A stretch of DNA of 64,000 bases from Aquabacterium sp. CECT 9606 (GCF_918741295.1 NZ_CAKKNB010000002.1:1030174-1094173); one strand, 5' to 3'; numbered from the stretch's first letter, positions 37,322 through 47,608 are shown. A program made the numbers and translations. The notes: a model not told the origin generated them from the sequence alone.

Positions 37322-37434
37322 GAATCTCCCGGGCTTTTGTCCCGCCGTGGAGCCTGCGTTGGTGAATGTGCCAACTCAGGCCGATGGCTCTTGGACCAGA
37401 CATTTGATTTGCACCAAACCGGAACCCTAGCCAC
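37322..37434 (-). promoter_or_regulatory. Guanidine-I (ykkC) riboswitch
   Basis: On the minus strand the leader contains the conserved blocks of the ykkC class in order: CTAGGGTTCCG (37430-37420), TGGTCCAAGAGC, CACGGCGGGA and GGACAAAAGCCCGGGAGA (ending 37325). These form the ligand-binding core of guanidine-sensing RNAs. It lies directly upstream of the permease-ATPase-DUF1989-DUF1989-carboxylase operon. No clear terminator stands between it and the start codon, so control may be translational or use a less obvious structure. Confidence 0.95.
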
Positions 37435-37600
37435 CCTTTCGAGTCAACGACTGACGACATCGTTTCTCTGTGTGAGTGTTCATGCAATCTTGATGCCAGC
37501 GCATTCGCACCGGTTTGGGTGCCGCCTGCCGCACCTGTGGCCTTCATCATTTATGCTGGAACTTGTCATTCAACAAATCAGCTTTTTACCCAGCTCTCCT

Positions 37601-38287
37601 ATGCTCCCGAGAACACTTGCCTTGATCGACGACGACACGGAGTACTCCGAGTTTTTATCGCAGTACCTGGAAGGTTTGGGGATCAAGGTGGACGTGTTCT
37701 CCGACAGCAACCAGTGGCTGGTGCATACCTCCCCATACGATTACGATTTCTACGTTGTGGACTTGATGCTGCCCGGCATCGCAGGTGAGGACTTGCTCAA
37801 AGTGCTCCGTTTGCGATCACAGGCGGGGGTGGTGGTGGTGTCGGGTCGATTGGCCCCTGATGTTTTCGACATCGTGATCAGTGCGGGGGCAGACATGTAC
37901 TTGGTCAAACCCGTGAAGTTTGAACAAGTGGCGCTGGCCATCAAGGCGGTTCAGCGTCGTGGCGGTGTCTCTGTCATGGCGGGTCAACCTTGGCAGTTGG
38001 ACCGGCGACTCAAGCAACTGGTCGCACCCGATGGGGCCAGGGTGGATCTCAGCGAAGCTGACCTGGCGGTGATGGAGTGCTTCGTGAATGCCAACGGAGA
38101 ACCAGTCAACCGTGAAATCCTTCGTCAACGACTGGGTTGGACGCAGGAGGCTGACGCAGTCGATGGTTTGAATGCCACCATTTACCGATTGCGCCGACGC
38201 ATCGAAAAGGCCACGCCAATGACCGTGCCCCTCCATTCGAAGTCAAGAGTCGGCTACCTGTTCAAGGCATCGCTTCAAGCGGTCTGA
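37601..38287 (+). CDS. OmpR-family response regulator
   Basis: A 228-residue regulator with an N-terminal receiver (LALIDDDTEYSEF; phospho-Asp in YVVDLMLPGIAGED; Lys in MYLVKPVKF). The C-terminus is a winged helix (ATIYRLRRRIEKA, SKSRVGYLF). The start at 37601 puts the receiver motif near residue 6. An ATG 16 codons upstream is open but has no family support. There is no adjacent kinase on the same strand. The PAS kinase at 40075-41988 is a candidate partner by proximity only. It is divergent from the guanidine operon. Confidence 0.88.
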   Translation: MLPRTLALIDDDTEYSEFLSQYLEGLGIKVDVFSDSNQWLVHTSPYDYDFYVVDLMLPGIAGEDLLKVLRLRSQAGVVVVSGRLAPDVFDIVISAGADMYLVKPVKFEQVALAIKAVQRRGGVSVMAGQPWQLDRRLKQLVAPDGARVDLSEADLAVMECFVNANGEPVNREILRQRLGWTQEADAVDGLNATIYRLRRRIEKATPMTVPLHSKSRVGYLFKASLQAV

Positions 38288-38292
38288 ACAGC

Positions 38293-38311
38293 GGCCGCCC
38301 CGTTGGCGGCC
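38293..38311 (+). terminator. Hairpin after the response regulator gene
   Basis: GGCCGCC/GGCGGCC forms a 7-bp stem with a 5-base loop, six bases after the stop codon. It has no T-run, so it is a weak terminator candidate. Confidence 0.3.
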
Positions 38312-38419
38312 ATCGCAATGCTCCCCGGCATGTCCTGAAATGGTGGCTTTTTTGCACCCATCAAACCGGACATGCGCGAATAAATGCCCGTAAATTCATT
38401 AAATCGTATTAAAAAAATC

Positions 38420-38448
38420 ATAAATGATTATTTGATTCGATAAATGAT
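38420..38448 (+). repeat. Direct repeat ATAAATGAT in the chemoreceptor promoter region
   Basis: Two copies of ATAAATGAT (38420-38428 and 38440-38448) are spaced 20 bp start to start, in an AT-rich segment 45 bp before the chemoreceptor gene. The first copy is also part of AATCATAAATGATT, which has inverted arms. It is a possible two-turn binding site, and the protein is unknown. Confidence 0.35.
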
Positions 38449-38492
38449 GGGCATGCGAACTAGCCGTTGGTTCGGTGCGATGAACAACCTGA

Positions 38493-40085
38493 ATGAAAGC
38501 AGTTATGAATTTCAGCAATATGACGGTTCGTGCCAAGCTGAGCTGGGCGTTTGGGGGACTGGCCGCGCTGGTGCTATTGGTCACCATCTTGTCCTTGAAG
38601 GGACTCAGTGATGCTGATCATCGCTTCACGCACTATGTGAATGGCGTCAGTGCGCGGGCCAATACAGCCGCGAACTTGGCTGGGGCCATTGACCGACGCG
38701 CCATCGCCGCCAGAAACCTGGTCTTGGTCACCAAGTCCTCCGACCTTGATGCGGAGAAAATCCGGGTAAACAAGGCGCATGAGGACGCTCAGCGCGCCTT
38801 GGCTCAGTTGAACAAGATGGCCGAGATGCCAGATGTTTCTGATAAGGCTCGCAGCCTTATTTCAGAAATCAGCCGGATCGAGGGTGCCTACGGCCCCGTC
38901 GCCCTGGCCATTGTCGATCTGGCTCTCCATGGAAAAAAAGAAGATGCCATTGTCAAGATGAACGATGAATGCCGCCCTTTGCTGGCGGCATTGGTGAAGG
39001 CATCCAGTGACTACCAAGAGTACACAGAGGGCCGCGCCGCCGAGATGACGGCCTTGGCCGCGCAGGAGTACGCCACCCAACGTCACATCTTGATGGTCGC
39101 TTGCGCCGTCGCTTTCATCTCAGCCTCCTTGGCTGGCGTCGTTATCGGGCGCAGCATTACCCGAGCCTTGGGGGCGGAACCCGCCGAGTTGGGTGCCGCC
39201 GCCCAACAAGTGGCCTCGGGCGACTTGTTCGAAATCAATGGCGCTGCAAATGCTCCGGCTGGCAGCGTGTTCGTTTGCCTGGCTGCCATGCAAGGGCGCT
39301 TGTCCGAGGTGGTCAGTCAGGTGCGGCAGGCCTCCGACTCCATCGCAACGGGTGCTGCCGAAATTGCGACGGGCAATGCCGATTTGAGTCAGCGAACTGA
39401 AGAGCAAGCCAGCAATCTCCAGCAGACCGCGGCATCCATGGAACAACTGACCGCGACCGTGAAGACCAATGCGGAGACCGCCCGTCAGGCCACTGAACTG
39501 GCCGGTGCAGCCAGCGCCGCGGCGGTTCAGGGTGGACTGGTGGTCGGGAGGGTGGTCGACACGATGAACGACATCTCCGCGTCCAGCAAAAAGGTCGTGG
39601 ACATCATTGGCGTGATCGATGGCATTGCCTTCCAGACCAACATCCTGGCCCTGAATGCGGCTGTCGAAGCGGCTCGGGCCGGAGAGCAAGGCCGAGGTTT
39701 CGCCGTGGTGGCCAGCGAAGTCCGAAGTCTGGCGCAGCGTTCAGCGGCTGCAGCCAAGGAAATCAAAGGCTTGATCACCGACAGCGTCGAGAAGGTGGTT
39801 GCCGGCAGCGATTTGGTGGGTGAGGCCGGCCAATCCATGAGCGAAATCGTGGAGCAGGTCAAACGCGTGAATGAACTGATTGGTGAGATGAGTGCGGCCA
39901 CGCACGAGCAGTCCCAGGGCATCAACCAGGTCAGCGACGCAGTGGGGCAGCTTGACCAGGTCACGCAGCAAAATGCCGCCTTGGTGGAAGAAAGTGCTGC
40001 CGCCGCAGACAGTCTGAGCCAGCAGGCGAGTCGATTGGTCGACACCATGAGCATGTTCAAGCTCAATGAGTTGCTCATTGCTTGA
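38493..40085 (+). CDS. Methyl-accepting chemotaxis protein
   Basis: A 530-residue chemoreceptor. One membrane helix lies at 20-40 and a second near 195-215. Between them is a four-helix-bundle periplasmic sensor (about 45-190) of the 4HB_MCP type. A cytoplasmic coiled coil with the signalling tip [20 protein letters not shown] and [16 protein letters not shown] follows. The ligand is unknown. An alternative start lies four codons downstream (MNFSNM). Its stop overlaps the convergent kinase gene by 11 bases. Confidence 0.94.
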   Translation: MKAVMNFSNMTVRAKLSWAFGGLAALVLLVTILSLKGLSDADHRFTHYVNGVSARANTAANLAGAIDRRAIAARNLVLVTKSSDLDAEKIRVNKAHEDAQRALAQLNKMAEMPDVSDKARSLISEISRIEGAYGPVALAIVDLALHGKKEDAIVKMNDECRPLLAALVKASSDYQEYTEGRAAEMTALAAQEYATQRHILMVACAVAFISASLAGVVIGRSITRALGAEPAELGAAAQQVASGDLFEINGAANAPAGSVFVCLAAMQGRLSEVVSQVRQASDSIATGAAEIATGNADLSQRTEEQASNLQQTAASMEQLTATVKTNAETARQATELAGAASAAAVQGGLVVGRVVDTMNDISASSKKVVDIIGVIDGIAFQTNILALNAAVEAARAGEQGRGFAVVASEVRSLAQRSAAAAKEIKGLITDSVEKVVAGSDLVGEAGQSMSEIVEQVKRVNELIGEMSAATHEQSQGINQVSDAVGQLDQVTQQNAALVEESAAAADSLSQQASRLVDTMSMFKLNELLIA

Positions 40086-41988
40086 TCACAAGGCGCATGG
40101 TGACCCCTGTTTGGGTGTTGCGGGCCAGTTCGACATGGCCGCCATGCAGTTCCATGACCCTGCGAACAATGTACAGGCCCAGTCCCAAGCCTTGTGAGGT
40201 GCTTGAAGCGCCCCGTTGAAAAAGGAAGGGAGCCAGGTCGGGGTTGATGCCCTTGCCTGCGTCAACCACCTCGATCACCAGTGCCGGCGGTTCGTCGAGG
40301 TCCTCCACGCGGATCACCACCTCGAATTCCGGCGGACTGTGCCGCAAGGCGTTGGACAGCAGGTTGCGCAAGGCCAGCCGCATCAAGCTCATGTCCATCG
40401 AGGCCGTTCGGGTGCTGGTGTGCCGCTCGATGCGGACCCGCGTGTGCTGATCCGCGGACATGTCGGCGATGGCGACGGCCAGCACCACATCAATGTCGGT
40501 GTCCATGAGTTGAATGGGTTCGGGGCGTGCCAGCAAAGAGGCCACAGCGAGGGTGTTGTCGATGCTCGCCAGCACTTTGCCCATCACGTTTTGAGCGCGT
40601 TTCAAGCCCTTTGAGGCGAGTTCCTCACCCATCTCGGAGAGAGCCTGTGCCGCACTTTGCAGGGCGGCAGAGGCATTGTTGAGGGGTTGCCTGACTTCGT
40701 GGGCCAGTACATCCAGCATCTCACCGCGCTCCTGCAGCAGCTTGTCCAGTTCCTTCGCATGACTTTCGCTTTGGGCGCGCAAGGCCTGCTCGCGTTGTAG
40801 ATCAAGGCTTTGCTGGCGGTGATTGGTGATGTCTTGAAACGCGCCGGTCAGCCGCACGGGCACGCCATCGTCGAACTCGACTTCACCGAATGTCCGCACC
40901 CATAGATGACGGCCTTTGGCGGTGATGAATGGCAACTCAAGGTCCCAGGGCTCGCCAAGCTCAATGCATCGATGCACAACCCGCTCCACCAATGGGCGCA
41001 CCTCGGGCGCATAAAAGTTGATGCCGTCATTCACATTGGGTCGGTAGGCAGGCTCCACCTCGTGGATCTTTCGGGTTTGCTCTGACCAAGTCACTTCATG
41101 GTTGAGCAAATTGACCTCCCATCCGCCAACGCTGGCCAGGTGTCCGGTCCTTTCCAGAAAGGCTTCGCTGGCACGCAGGCGTTGCTCCGACAAACGCTGT
41201 TCGGTGACATCCTCGATCGCACCCACAAAGCCCGTGGTCAGCCCGGTGTCGTTTTGAATGCTTTGTGCCTGGGATCGGACCAGGCGCAAGGCCCCATCGG
41301 GCCTCAAGATGCGAAATTCGATGTCGAGTGCGCTACCGGTTTGCACCAAGGCCTGCCAAGCCTGCATCGTTCGATCGCGATCTTGCGGGTGCAATGCGTC
41401 AAGCCATCGATCGCCCAGGCAGTCAATGGACTTCAAGCCATGGATTTCCTGCCAGCGGACGTTGACGTAAGTCAATGAACCAGCGGCATTGGCGTGGTAC
41501 ACGCCCAGTGGCAACGATTCGGCCAAGGCACGAAATCTCCTTTCGCTGTATTGAAGAGCAGTCTGCACCTCTTTGAGGCGAGTGATCTCGGTGACTTGCA
41601 CCATGAAGCCCATCACTTCACCGTCAACTTCGTCCGGCACATAATTGGCCAAGCTGTGGCGGTGGACGCCATCGGGGCCAGGTACCACGCGCTCGAACGT
41701 TTGCTCTTCACCGCGCAGCGCGCCCTCGATGTAGGGCTGGTTCAGCAAAAACAACTGGGGGCCCAGTAAATCGCGGATCGATGTGCCCAATAAGGCTTTG
41801 GGGTCCACGCCAAACCACCGGGAGTAAGCCTGATTGGCAAAGCGGCAACGCAGGTCACGGTCCCAGTAGGCCAGCATGGATGGGAGCTTGTCCACCAGGC
41901 GGCTCATGTAGTGAGTTGAGTTGCTGAGCTGCTTGACCATCTTCGAACTTCCATGGGCGAGGGGCGGATTGATTATGCGTTGAGCCAT
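40075..41988 (-). CDS. Multi-PAS sensor histidine kinase
   Basis: A 637-residue cytoplasmic kinase with three PAS-like domains (about 30-140, 150-270 and 275-390) with PAC-type ends ([31 protein letters not shown]). It has an H-box with His430 ([13 protein letters not shown]) and a HATPase domain with N-box ([10 protein letters not shown]), DAGKGI and a [11 protein letters not shown] box. There are no membrane segments or signal peptide. The second and third PAS resemble redox- or small-ligand-sensing PAS_3 folds. A receiver domain is absent, so it must signal to a separate regulator. Met17 is an alternative start. Confidence 0.9.
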   Translation of the reverse strand: MAQRIINPPLAHGSSKMVKQLSNSTHYMSRLVDKLPSMLAYWDRDLRCRFANQAYSRWFGVDPKALLGTSIRDLLGPQLFLLNQPYIEGALRGEEQTFERVVPGPDGVHRHSLANYVPDEVDGEVMGFMVQVTEITRLKEVQTALQYSERRFRALAESLPLGVYHANAAGSLTYVNVRWQEIHGLKSIDCLGDRWLDALHPQDRDRTMQAWQALVQTGSALDIEFRILRPDGALRLVRSQAQSIQNDTGLTTGFVGAIEDVTEQRLSEQRLRASEAFLERTGHLASVGGWEVNLLNHEVTWSEQTRKIHEVEPAYRPNVNDGINFYAPEVRPLVERVVHRCIELGEPWDLELPFITAKGRHLWVRTFGEVEFDDGVPVRLTGAFQDITNHRQQSLDLQREQALRAQSESHAKELDKLLQERGEMLDVLAHEVRQPLNNASAALQSAAQALSEMGEELASKGLKRAQNVMGKVLASIDNTLAVASLLARPEPIQLMDTDIDVVLAVAIADMSADQHTRVRIERHTSTRTASMDMSLMRLALRNLLSNALRHSPPEFEVVIRVEDLDEPPALVIEVVDAGKGINPDLAPFLFQRGASSTSQGLGLGLYIVRRVMELHGGHVELARNTQTGVTMRLVIKQ

Positions 41989-42080
41989 GTGAGCGCACGT
42001 AGCTCATCTTCGGGTAGGCTGACGGGTTTCGCGCTGCCGCGCCTGGCGCCAGCTTCGGTAGATTGACAACAAGGATTCCC

Positions 42081-43250
42081 ATGAACATCGGCTCAGCCAA
42101 GCCCCATTGGCAGAAGGCACTCGCGGTTCTCACCGCCTGCTTCTCTGTTTCCGCCTCCGCCGCGATCGCCATCGCGCCCGCGCCCACTCTGGACAACACC
42201 GCTTACGTGGTGATGGATTTCGAGTCCGGCCGCATCCTCTCGCAGGTCAATGCCGAGCAGCCTTTGCCGCCCGCCTCGCTCACCAAGATGATGACCAGCT
42301 ACATCGTCGAACAAGCCTTGAAGGCCGGCCGCCTCAAACCCACCGACATGGTCAGCGTCAGCGAGAACGCCTGGTGCCGCGGCACCAGCGCCGAATCGTG
42401 CATGTACCTGCCGGTGCATGGCTCCGCCTCGGTCATGGACATCTTGCGCGGCATCATCGTGCAATCGGGCAACGACGCCTCCAAGGCCATCGCCGAACAC
42501 ATGGCCGGCAGCGAAGCGTCGTTCGCCGTGCTGATGAACAAGGAGGCCGAGCGCCTGGGCATGAAGAACACCCACTTCGTCAATGCCACCGGCCTGCCTG
42601 ATCCCGCGCACCGTGCCTCGGCGCACGATCTGGCCATCCTGGCCCGCGCCATCATCCGAGACAGCTCCGACTATTACAAGATCTACGCCGAGAAGGAGTT
42701 CAAGTACAACGGCATCAAGCAGGGCAACCGCAATGCGCTGCTGTACACCGACTCGTCCGTCGATGGCCTGAAGACCGGCCACACGGCCGAGGCGGGTTTT
42801 TGCCTGACGGCGTCCAGCAAGCGCGGCGACATGCGCCTGATCTCGGTGATCATGGGCACCAAGAGCATGCAGGCCCGAGCCGACCAGACCCGGGCCCTGT
42901 TCAACTGGGGCTTCGGCTCGTTCGAAGACGTGCGCCCGCTGGCCGCGAACACCCCGTTGGCAACGCCCAAGGTGCGCTTCGGCAAGGCCGAGGTCGTCAA
43001 GGTGGGCCTGACGGAACCGATGGTCGCGACCATCCCGCGCGGCCAGGCTGCCAACGTCAAGTCGGACATCCAGCTGAACCCCGGCATCACCGCGCCCATC
43101 GCCAAGGGTGCCGTGCTGGGCAAGGTCGTGATCTCGCTGGATGGCCAGGGCTATGGCGAGCAGGCCCTCGTGGCGCTGGAGCCGGTGGAAGAAGCGGGCT
43201 TCTTCTCCAAACTCTGGCAGCGCATCAAAGAGTTCTTCAGCAGCAAATGA
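42081..43250 (+). CDS. D-alanyl-D-alanine carboxypeptidase (PBP5/6 type)
   Basis: A 389-residue serine peptidase that trims the terminal D-Ala of peptidoglycan stem peptides. It has a signal peptide at residues 1-29, the SxxK motif in PPASLTKMMTSY, SxN in VQSGNDASKA and KTG in DGLKTGHTAEAG. The C-terminal domain and the last amphipathic stretch (FFSKLWQRIKEFFSSK) fit a membrane-associating PBP5-type anchor. The start at 42081 is used because it precedes the signal peptide, and an ATG six codons upstream is open. Gene symbol dacA or dacC cannot be decided. Confidence 0.95.
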   Translation: MNIGSAKPHWQKALAVLTACFSVSASAAIAIAPAPTLDNTAYVVMDFESGRILSQVNAEQPLPPASLTKMMTSYIVEQALKAGRLKPTDMVSVSENAWCRGTSAESCMYLPVHGSASVMDILRGIIVQSGNDASKAIAEHMAGSEASFAVLMNKEAERLGMKNTHFVNATGLPDPAHRASAHDLAILARAIIRDSSDYYKIYAEKEFKYNGIKQGNRNALLYTDSSVDGLKTGHTAEAGFCLTASSKRGDMRLISVIMGTKSMQARADQTRALFNWGFGSFEDVRPLAANTPLATPKVRFGKAEVVKVGLTEPMVATIPRGQAANVKSDIQLNPGITAPIAKGAVLGKVVISLDGQGYGEQALVALEPVEEAGFFSKLWQRIKEFFSSK

Positions 43251-43253
43251 TGC

Positions 43254-43958
43254 TCAGCGCTTCACCGTCGCGGCGTTTTGCCCGAACAGGTGCTTGCGCG
43301 ATTCATCGTCCACCGTGGGTTTGCTGCCAGGGTTGACCTCCTGGGCGCGGGCGTAGGCCCGTGCGGTGGCGGGCCGGGCCTTAATGGCCTCGAACCAACG
43401 CTTGACGTTGGGGAAGTCGTTCAGGTTCTGGCCCTGCCGCTCGTGCGGCACGATCCAGGGGTAGCTGGCCATGTCGGCGATCGAATACTCGCCCGCCAGG
43501 AACTCGCGGTCGGCCAAACGCTTGTCCATCACGGCGTACAGGCGCGCCGTTTCCTTCACATAACGCTCGATGGCGTAGGGCAGTTTCTCGGGCGCGTACT
43601 GGCTGAAGTGGTGGTTCTGGCCGGCCATCGGCCCCAGCCCGCCCATCTGCCAGAACAGCCATTGCAGCGTGTCATTGCGGCCACGCAAGTCGGGCGCGAT
43701 GAACTGGCCGGTCTTGTCCGCCAGGTACAGCAGGATGGCCCCCGACTCGAACAATGGCAGCGGCTCACCACCATCCTGGGGGGCATGGTCCACGATGACG
43801 GGGATGCGGTTGTTGGGCGCGATGCGCAAGAAGTCAGGCGCGAACTGCTCACCCTTGCCGATGTGGATGGGCTTGATCTGGTAGGGCACTTGCGCCTCTT
43901 CCAGAAACAGGGTGATCTTGTGGCCGTTGGGCGTGGTCCAGTAGTACAGGTCGATCAT
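43254..43958 (-). CDS. yfcG: YfcG-type glutathione S-transferase / disulfide reductase
   Basis: A 234-residue GST-fold protein very like E. coli YfcG, which reduces disulfides with glutathione. It shows the active-site region YYWTTPNGHKITLFLEEA, the GSH-binding NNRIPVIVDH and FESGAILLYLA, and the C-terminal GGLGPMAGQNHHF block. The convergent carboxypeptidase gene ends three bases away. Confidence 0.92.
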   Translation of the reverse strand: MIDLYYWTTPNGHKITLFLEEAQVPYQIKPIHIGKGEQFAPDFLRIAPNNRIPVIVDHAPQDGGEPLPLFESGAILLYLADKTGQFIAPDLRGRNDTLQWLFWQMGGLGPMAGQNHHFSQYAPEKLPYAIERYVKETARLYAVMDKRLADREFLAGEYSIADMASYPWIVPHERQGQNLNDFPNVKRWFEAIKARPATARAYARAQEVNPGSKPTVDDESRKHLFGQNAATVKR

Positions 43959-44096
43959 GTCGATGGTCTCGTTGGCGGTGGTCCAGTGTGCCCCGGCCCG
44001 GGATCACCCAGCTTGGCTGGGGGTACTCGCAGGCGCGCGGATTGCTGTGCTGAGCATGGGCAATCTCGCCCGGCTTGAAACCGAGGGGCCCGCCCG

Positions 44097-44735
44097 ATGC
44101 TTGAAAAACTACCCGACGTGATTGGCCATGTGCTGCACGACCAGCGAGCAGGGCTGGACAAGCTGGCGTTCAACAAGGTCGGCTTGCGCTCGGGCATGGC
44201 GGCCATCACGGTGTCGAGCCTGGCGTTTCAAGATCACGCGCCCTTGCCCGTTTTGTACACGGCCGATGGGGCTGGCACTTCTCCGTCGCTGCAGTGGACG
44301 GGGCTGCCCGCTCAGGCCCAATCGGCCGTGTTGATGGTAGAGGACGCCGACGCGCCCACGCCCCAGCCCCTGGTGCATGCCATCGTGGTCGGTTTGCCTC
44401 CAGGCGATGGCGCCCTGAGAGAGGGCGCGCTGGACGAGCAAGAGGGGCGCGGGCCGGAATGGTCGTGCGGGCTCAACTCCTTCCTGCAGGCGCACTGGCT
44501 GCCGCCTGATCCGCCGCCTGGTCATGGGGTGCACCGCTACGCTTTCCAGCTGTTCGCCTTGTCGACAATGCCTGCGTGGTCGGCCAAACCTGGGCGGGAA
44601 GAAGTGCTGGAAGTCTTGCAAGCCCACGCTTTGGCCAGCGGCTGTTTGATCGGCACCTATGAGCGCCCGGATGGTTCGCAGAAGATCGAACAAGCCGAGC
44701 TGTCTTCGGTGACCGCTGGCCCCTTGTCCGCTTGA
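44097..44735 (+). CDS. YbhB/YbcL family PEBP-like protein
   Basis: A 212-residue phosphatidylethanolamine-binding-protein-like (Raf-kinase-inhibitor-like) protein. Its core resembles YbhB: GTSPSLQWTGLPAQAQS, VMLVEDADAP-like VLMVEDADAPTPQPLVHAIV, and HRYAFQLFAL. The family's role in bacteria is unknown. The first 40 residues are an extension not shared with YbhB. It has no adjacent partner gene. Confidence 0.85.
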   Translation: MLEKLPDVIGHVLHDQRAGLDKLAFNKVGLRSGMAAITVSSLAFQDHAPLPVLYTADGAGTSPSLQWTGLPAQAQSAVLMVEDADAPTPQPLVHAIVVGLPPGDGALREGALDEQEGRGPEWSCGLNSFLQAHWLPPDPPPGHGVHRYAFQLFALSTMPAWSAKPGREEVLEVLQAHALASGCLIGTYERPDGSQKIEQAELSSVTAGPLSA

Positions 44736-44764
44736 GCGCGGAGAGGCAGGGGCCGTGGCTTGAT

Positions 44765-44995
44765 TCAGCGCAGCAGGCGGTCAATCACCAGCCCCGCGGC
44801 CAGGGCGATCAGCACGCTCCTCAGCGGACGCTGTTGCACGTGGAGGCGGGCGGATGCCAGCCATGCATCTTGTGTTTCGCCCAAAGCTTCTGCTTTGGCC
44901 GCAGCCCGGTCAACCGCATGGTGGGCTGCCTGCGCCAGTCGATCAACGGCCTCATTCGCCCTGAGTTGGACGGTGGCTGGGATGGTGTGCGTCAT
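44765..44995 (-). CDS. DUF883/YqjD-like small membrane-anchored protein
   Basis: A 76-residue protein with a helical amphipathic N-terminal part (NEAVDRLAQAAHHAVDRAA) and a C-terminal hydrophobic segment (PLRSVLIALAAGLVIDRLLR). This is the layout of YqjD/ElaB-type proteins, which associate with ribosomes at the inner membrane in stationary phase. The start at 44995 has AGGAG nine bases upstream. It is divergent from the FAD reductase gene. Confidence 0.75.
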   Translation of the reverse strand: MTHTIPATVQLRANEAVDRLAQAAHHAVDRAAAKAEALGETQDAWLASARLHVQQRPLRSVLIALAAGLVIDRLLR

Positions 44996-45095
44996 GGTGA
45001 AGTCTCCTGGTTGAAAGAGATGCCCTGCCAGGGCAAATGGCATGCCGATGCACGTCACAATCGTCCCATTGCGCATGCATCAACGGAGAATTGCC

Positions 45096-46781
45096 ATGTC
45101 ATCCGACACGCCCACCGACCTCGTCGCTTCGCGTCGCCACCAGATGTTTCCGGTGCTCAACGCGGCGGAGATCGAACGTCTGGGCCGCTTTGGCACGGTG
45201 CGCCGCTACTCGGCTGGCGAGCGTCTGTTCACCGCGGGAGAGTCGGGGCCAGGCATGTTCGTGGTGCTCGATGGCGTGGTGGCCATCACGCAGCGCAATG
45301 GCTTGGGGCAGGTGGTGCCCATTGCAAAGCAAGACCGCGGCCATTTCCTGGCCGAGGTGGGGCAGCTGTCGGGCCGTCCGGCCTTGGTGGATGGGCAGGC
45401 AGAGAGCGACGTTGAGGCCCTGCTGATCGAACCCGCGGCCCTGCGCGCTTTGTTGATCGCCGAGGCCGACCTGGGCGAGCGCATCACGCGGGCTTTGATC
45501 CTGCGCCGCGTGGCGCTCATCGAATCGGGGGCCAGTGGGGCGGTGCTGATTGCGCGCTCCGACGCACCCACGCTGGCCCGCCTGCAAAACTTTCTGCGGC
45601 GCAATGGCCAGCCTTACCACCACCTGGATCCGAACACCGACCACGATGCTCAGGTCTGGACCGAGCAATACCAGATCGGCCCCTTCGAGGTGCTGGCCGT
45701 GTGCCCCACGGGCGCCGTGCTGCGCAACCCCGCCGATCTGGAGTTGGCCCGCTGCCTGGGCATGGTGGACACGGTCGATCACACCGACCTGTACGACGTG
45801 GCCATCGTGGGCGCTGGGCCTGCCGGTCTGGCCACGGCGGTGTATGCCGCCTCGGAAGGGCTGCGCGTGATGGTGATGGATTGCAGGGCGCATGGTGGCC
45901 AGGCCGGTGCTTCGGCCCGCATCGAGAACTACCTGGGCTTCCCCACAGGCATTTCCGGGCAGGCATTGGCGGGCCGGGCTTTCGTGCAGGCGCAAAAGTT
46001 TGGCGTGGAGATGCTGATACCGGCGCAGGTGGTGTCGCTGGATTGCAGCCGGCGTGAAGCCGAGGGTGAACTGGGCGTGCTGCTGGCCGATGGGCGGCGC
46101 ATCCGTGCGCGCTCGGTGGTCATGGCGACGGGCGCGCGTTACCGCCGGCTGGACGTCGACAACCTGGCCGCGTTTGAAGGCCGCGGGGTCTGGTACTGGG
46201 CCTCGCCCATCGAAGCACGCATTTGCCGGGATCAGCAGGTGGCTTTGGTGGGCGGTGGCAACTCTGCAGGCCAGGCCGCTGTATTCCTGGCCGCGCACGC
46301 CGCCAAGGTCATCATGCTGGTGCGTGGCGAAGGGCTGTCGGCCACGATGTCCAAGTACCTGATCGAGCGCATCGAGGCCACGCCCAACATCGAGCTGAAA
46401 ACGCACCGGGCCGTGACGGCCTTGCACGGTGATGCCGAGGCTGGCCTGCAAAACATTACCTTGCAGCATCGCCAAACCGGCGAGCTTGAGAACCACGAGA
46501 TCCGGCACCTGTTCCTTTTCGTGGGCGCCGATCCAGAAACCGAGTGCATGACCAGTTGCCACGCGGCGCTCGATCCGGCGGGCTTCGTGCTCACGGGCGA
46601 CCAGGTGCGGTCGGCCAGCTGCAAAGCCCTGCGGCCCGGCGCCAGCCTGGAGTCGAGCATCCCGGGGGTGTTCGCGGTGGGCGACGTTCGGTCAGGCTCG
46701 GTCAAGCGTGTGGGCGGCGCCATTGGCGAAGGCGCGGCGGTGGTGCCGCTGCTCCACGCCTTCCTGGCGGGCCTCGGTTAG
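45096..46781 (+). CDS. Cyclic-nucleotide-binding-domain FAD oxidoreductase, thioredoxin-reductase-like
   Basis: A 561-residue fusion. The N-terminal CRP-like cNMP-binding domain spans about 10-135 ([20 protein letters not shown]). A linker/thioredoxin-like segment follows (about 140-215). A thioredoxin-reductase-like FAD/NAD domain occupies the rest ([57 protein letters not shown]). The redox CxxC of true thioredoxin reductases is absent: the position reads [14 protein letters not shown]. The protein may act as a redox relay with another partner. A CGGAGAA ribosome site supports the ATG at 45096. Its stop overlaps the convergent creA stop. Confidence 0.88.
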   Translation: MSSDTPTDLVASRRHQMFPVLNAAEIERLGRFGTVRRYSAGERLFTAGESGPGMFVVLDGVVAITQRNGLGQVVPIAKQDRGHFLAEVGQLSGRPALVDGQAESDVEALLIEPAALRALLIAEADLGERITRALILRRVALIESGASGAVLIARSDAPTLARLQNFLRRNGQPYHHLDPNTDHDAQVWTEQYQIGPFEVLAVCPTGAVLRNPADLELARCLGMVDTVDHTDLYDVAIVGAGPAGLATAVYAASEGLRVMVMDCRAHGGQAGASARIENYLGFPTGISGQALAGRAFVQAQKFGVEMLIPAQVVSLDCSRREAEGELGVLLADGRRIRARSVVMATGARYRRLDVDNLAAFEGRGVWYWASPIEARICRDQQVALVGGGNSAGQAAVFLAAHAAKVIMLVRGEGLSATMSKYLIERIEATPNIELKTHRAVTALHGDAEAGLQNITLQHRQTGELENHEIRHLFLFVGADPETECMTSCHAALDPAGFVLTGDQVRSASCKALRPGASLESSIPGVFAVGDVRSGSVKRVGGAIGEGAAVVPLLHAFLAGLG

Positions 46782-47248
46782 TTCTTGACGGGAATGGGCC
46801 GTGCCCGGTCCACCGCGACGGCCGTGACGCTGTTCTGCGGCGAGCCTTCAATGACGCGGTCTGAATAAGTCAGGTAGACCAAAGTGTTGCGCTTGAGATC
46901 GACCATGCGCACGATGCGCAGCTTCTTGAACACCAGCGAGATGCGTTCGCTGAAGACTTCTTCTTGAACGGGCAGCGGCCCACTGATGGTGATGGGGCCC
47001 ACCTGGCGGCAGGCGATCGAGGCTTCCGATTTGTCTTCGGCCAGGCCCAGCGCGCCCTTGATGCCGCCCACCTTGGCCCGCGACACGTAGCAGGTCACGC
47101 CGGCCACCTTGGGGTCATCGTGCGCATCGACCACGATCTTGTGATCAGGCCCGATGAACTTGAACACGGTGTCCACTTCGCCAATTGATTCGGCATGGGC
47201 CAGGGCCGAGGCGGCCAGCAGCGCCAAAGCCAGGATTCGTTTTTTCAT
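46778..47248 (-). CDS. creA: CreA family periplasmic protein
   Basis: A 156-residue CreA protein with a signal peptide ([16 protein letters not shown], mature from about 20) and the family blocks [21 protein letters not shown] and [16 protein letters not shown]. The function is unknown. Its ATG overlaps the stop of the upstream lipoprotein gene by four bases (47245-47248), so the two are probably translated together. Confidence 0.9.
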   Translation of the reverse strand: MKKRILALALLAASALAHAESIGEVDTVFKFIGPDHKIVVDAHDDPKVAGVTCYVSRAKVGGIKGALGLAEDKSEASIACRQVGPITISGPLPVQEEVFSERISLVFKKLRIVRMVDLKRNTLVYLTYSDRVIEGSPQNSVTAVAVDRARPIPVKN

Positions 47249-47580
47249 GGGGTCCCTTGAGCAACGGGTGGGCAACGGTAGGTTTTGGCCACCACGGTGG
47301 TACTGGTGTAGCCAGCATCGGGGCGGTCCCAGACCACGTGAGTGGCCCCCTGCACATCGGCCCGGCGCAGCAGTTCCTGGCGGATGTCATCGGCGCCCTT
47401 CAGCGCAAAAAAGCCTGACAGGCCAGAGCTGCCGCTGATGTCGCCCAGGTACTGACAGCGCGCCATGGCGCCGGTTTCACTGGCGACCACCGATCCGGCA
47501 TAACGCGGGCTGGACATGGTGCCGCAAGCGGCCAGACCGCCGGTGGCGGCCAGAAGGAGGATGAGGCGAAGGTGTGTCAT
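47245..47580 (-). CDS. DUF4156-like lipoprotein
   Basis: A 111-residue lipoprotein with a signal ending in LAACG (lipid Cys near residue 19). The body has a DUF4156-like pattern with [17 protein letters not shown] and a [20 protein letters not shown] segment. It sits directly upstream of creA with a 4-base overlap and probably shares its transcript. The function is unknown. Confidence 0.72.
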   Translation of the reverse strand: MTHLRLILLLAATGGLAACGTMSSPRYAGSVVASETGAMARCQYLGDISGSSGLSGFFALKGADDIRQELLRRADVQGATHVVWDRPDAGYTSTTVVAKTYRCPPVAQGTP

Positions 47581-47608
47581 GCATCCACTGTAGCCGTTTC
47601 AGGCTTGT

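Noticed and set aside
38417..38443. FliA promoter for the first chemoreceptor (TAAA ... TTCGATAA)
   Set aside because: The spacing is four bases too short and the -10 box is imperfect.
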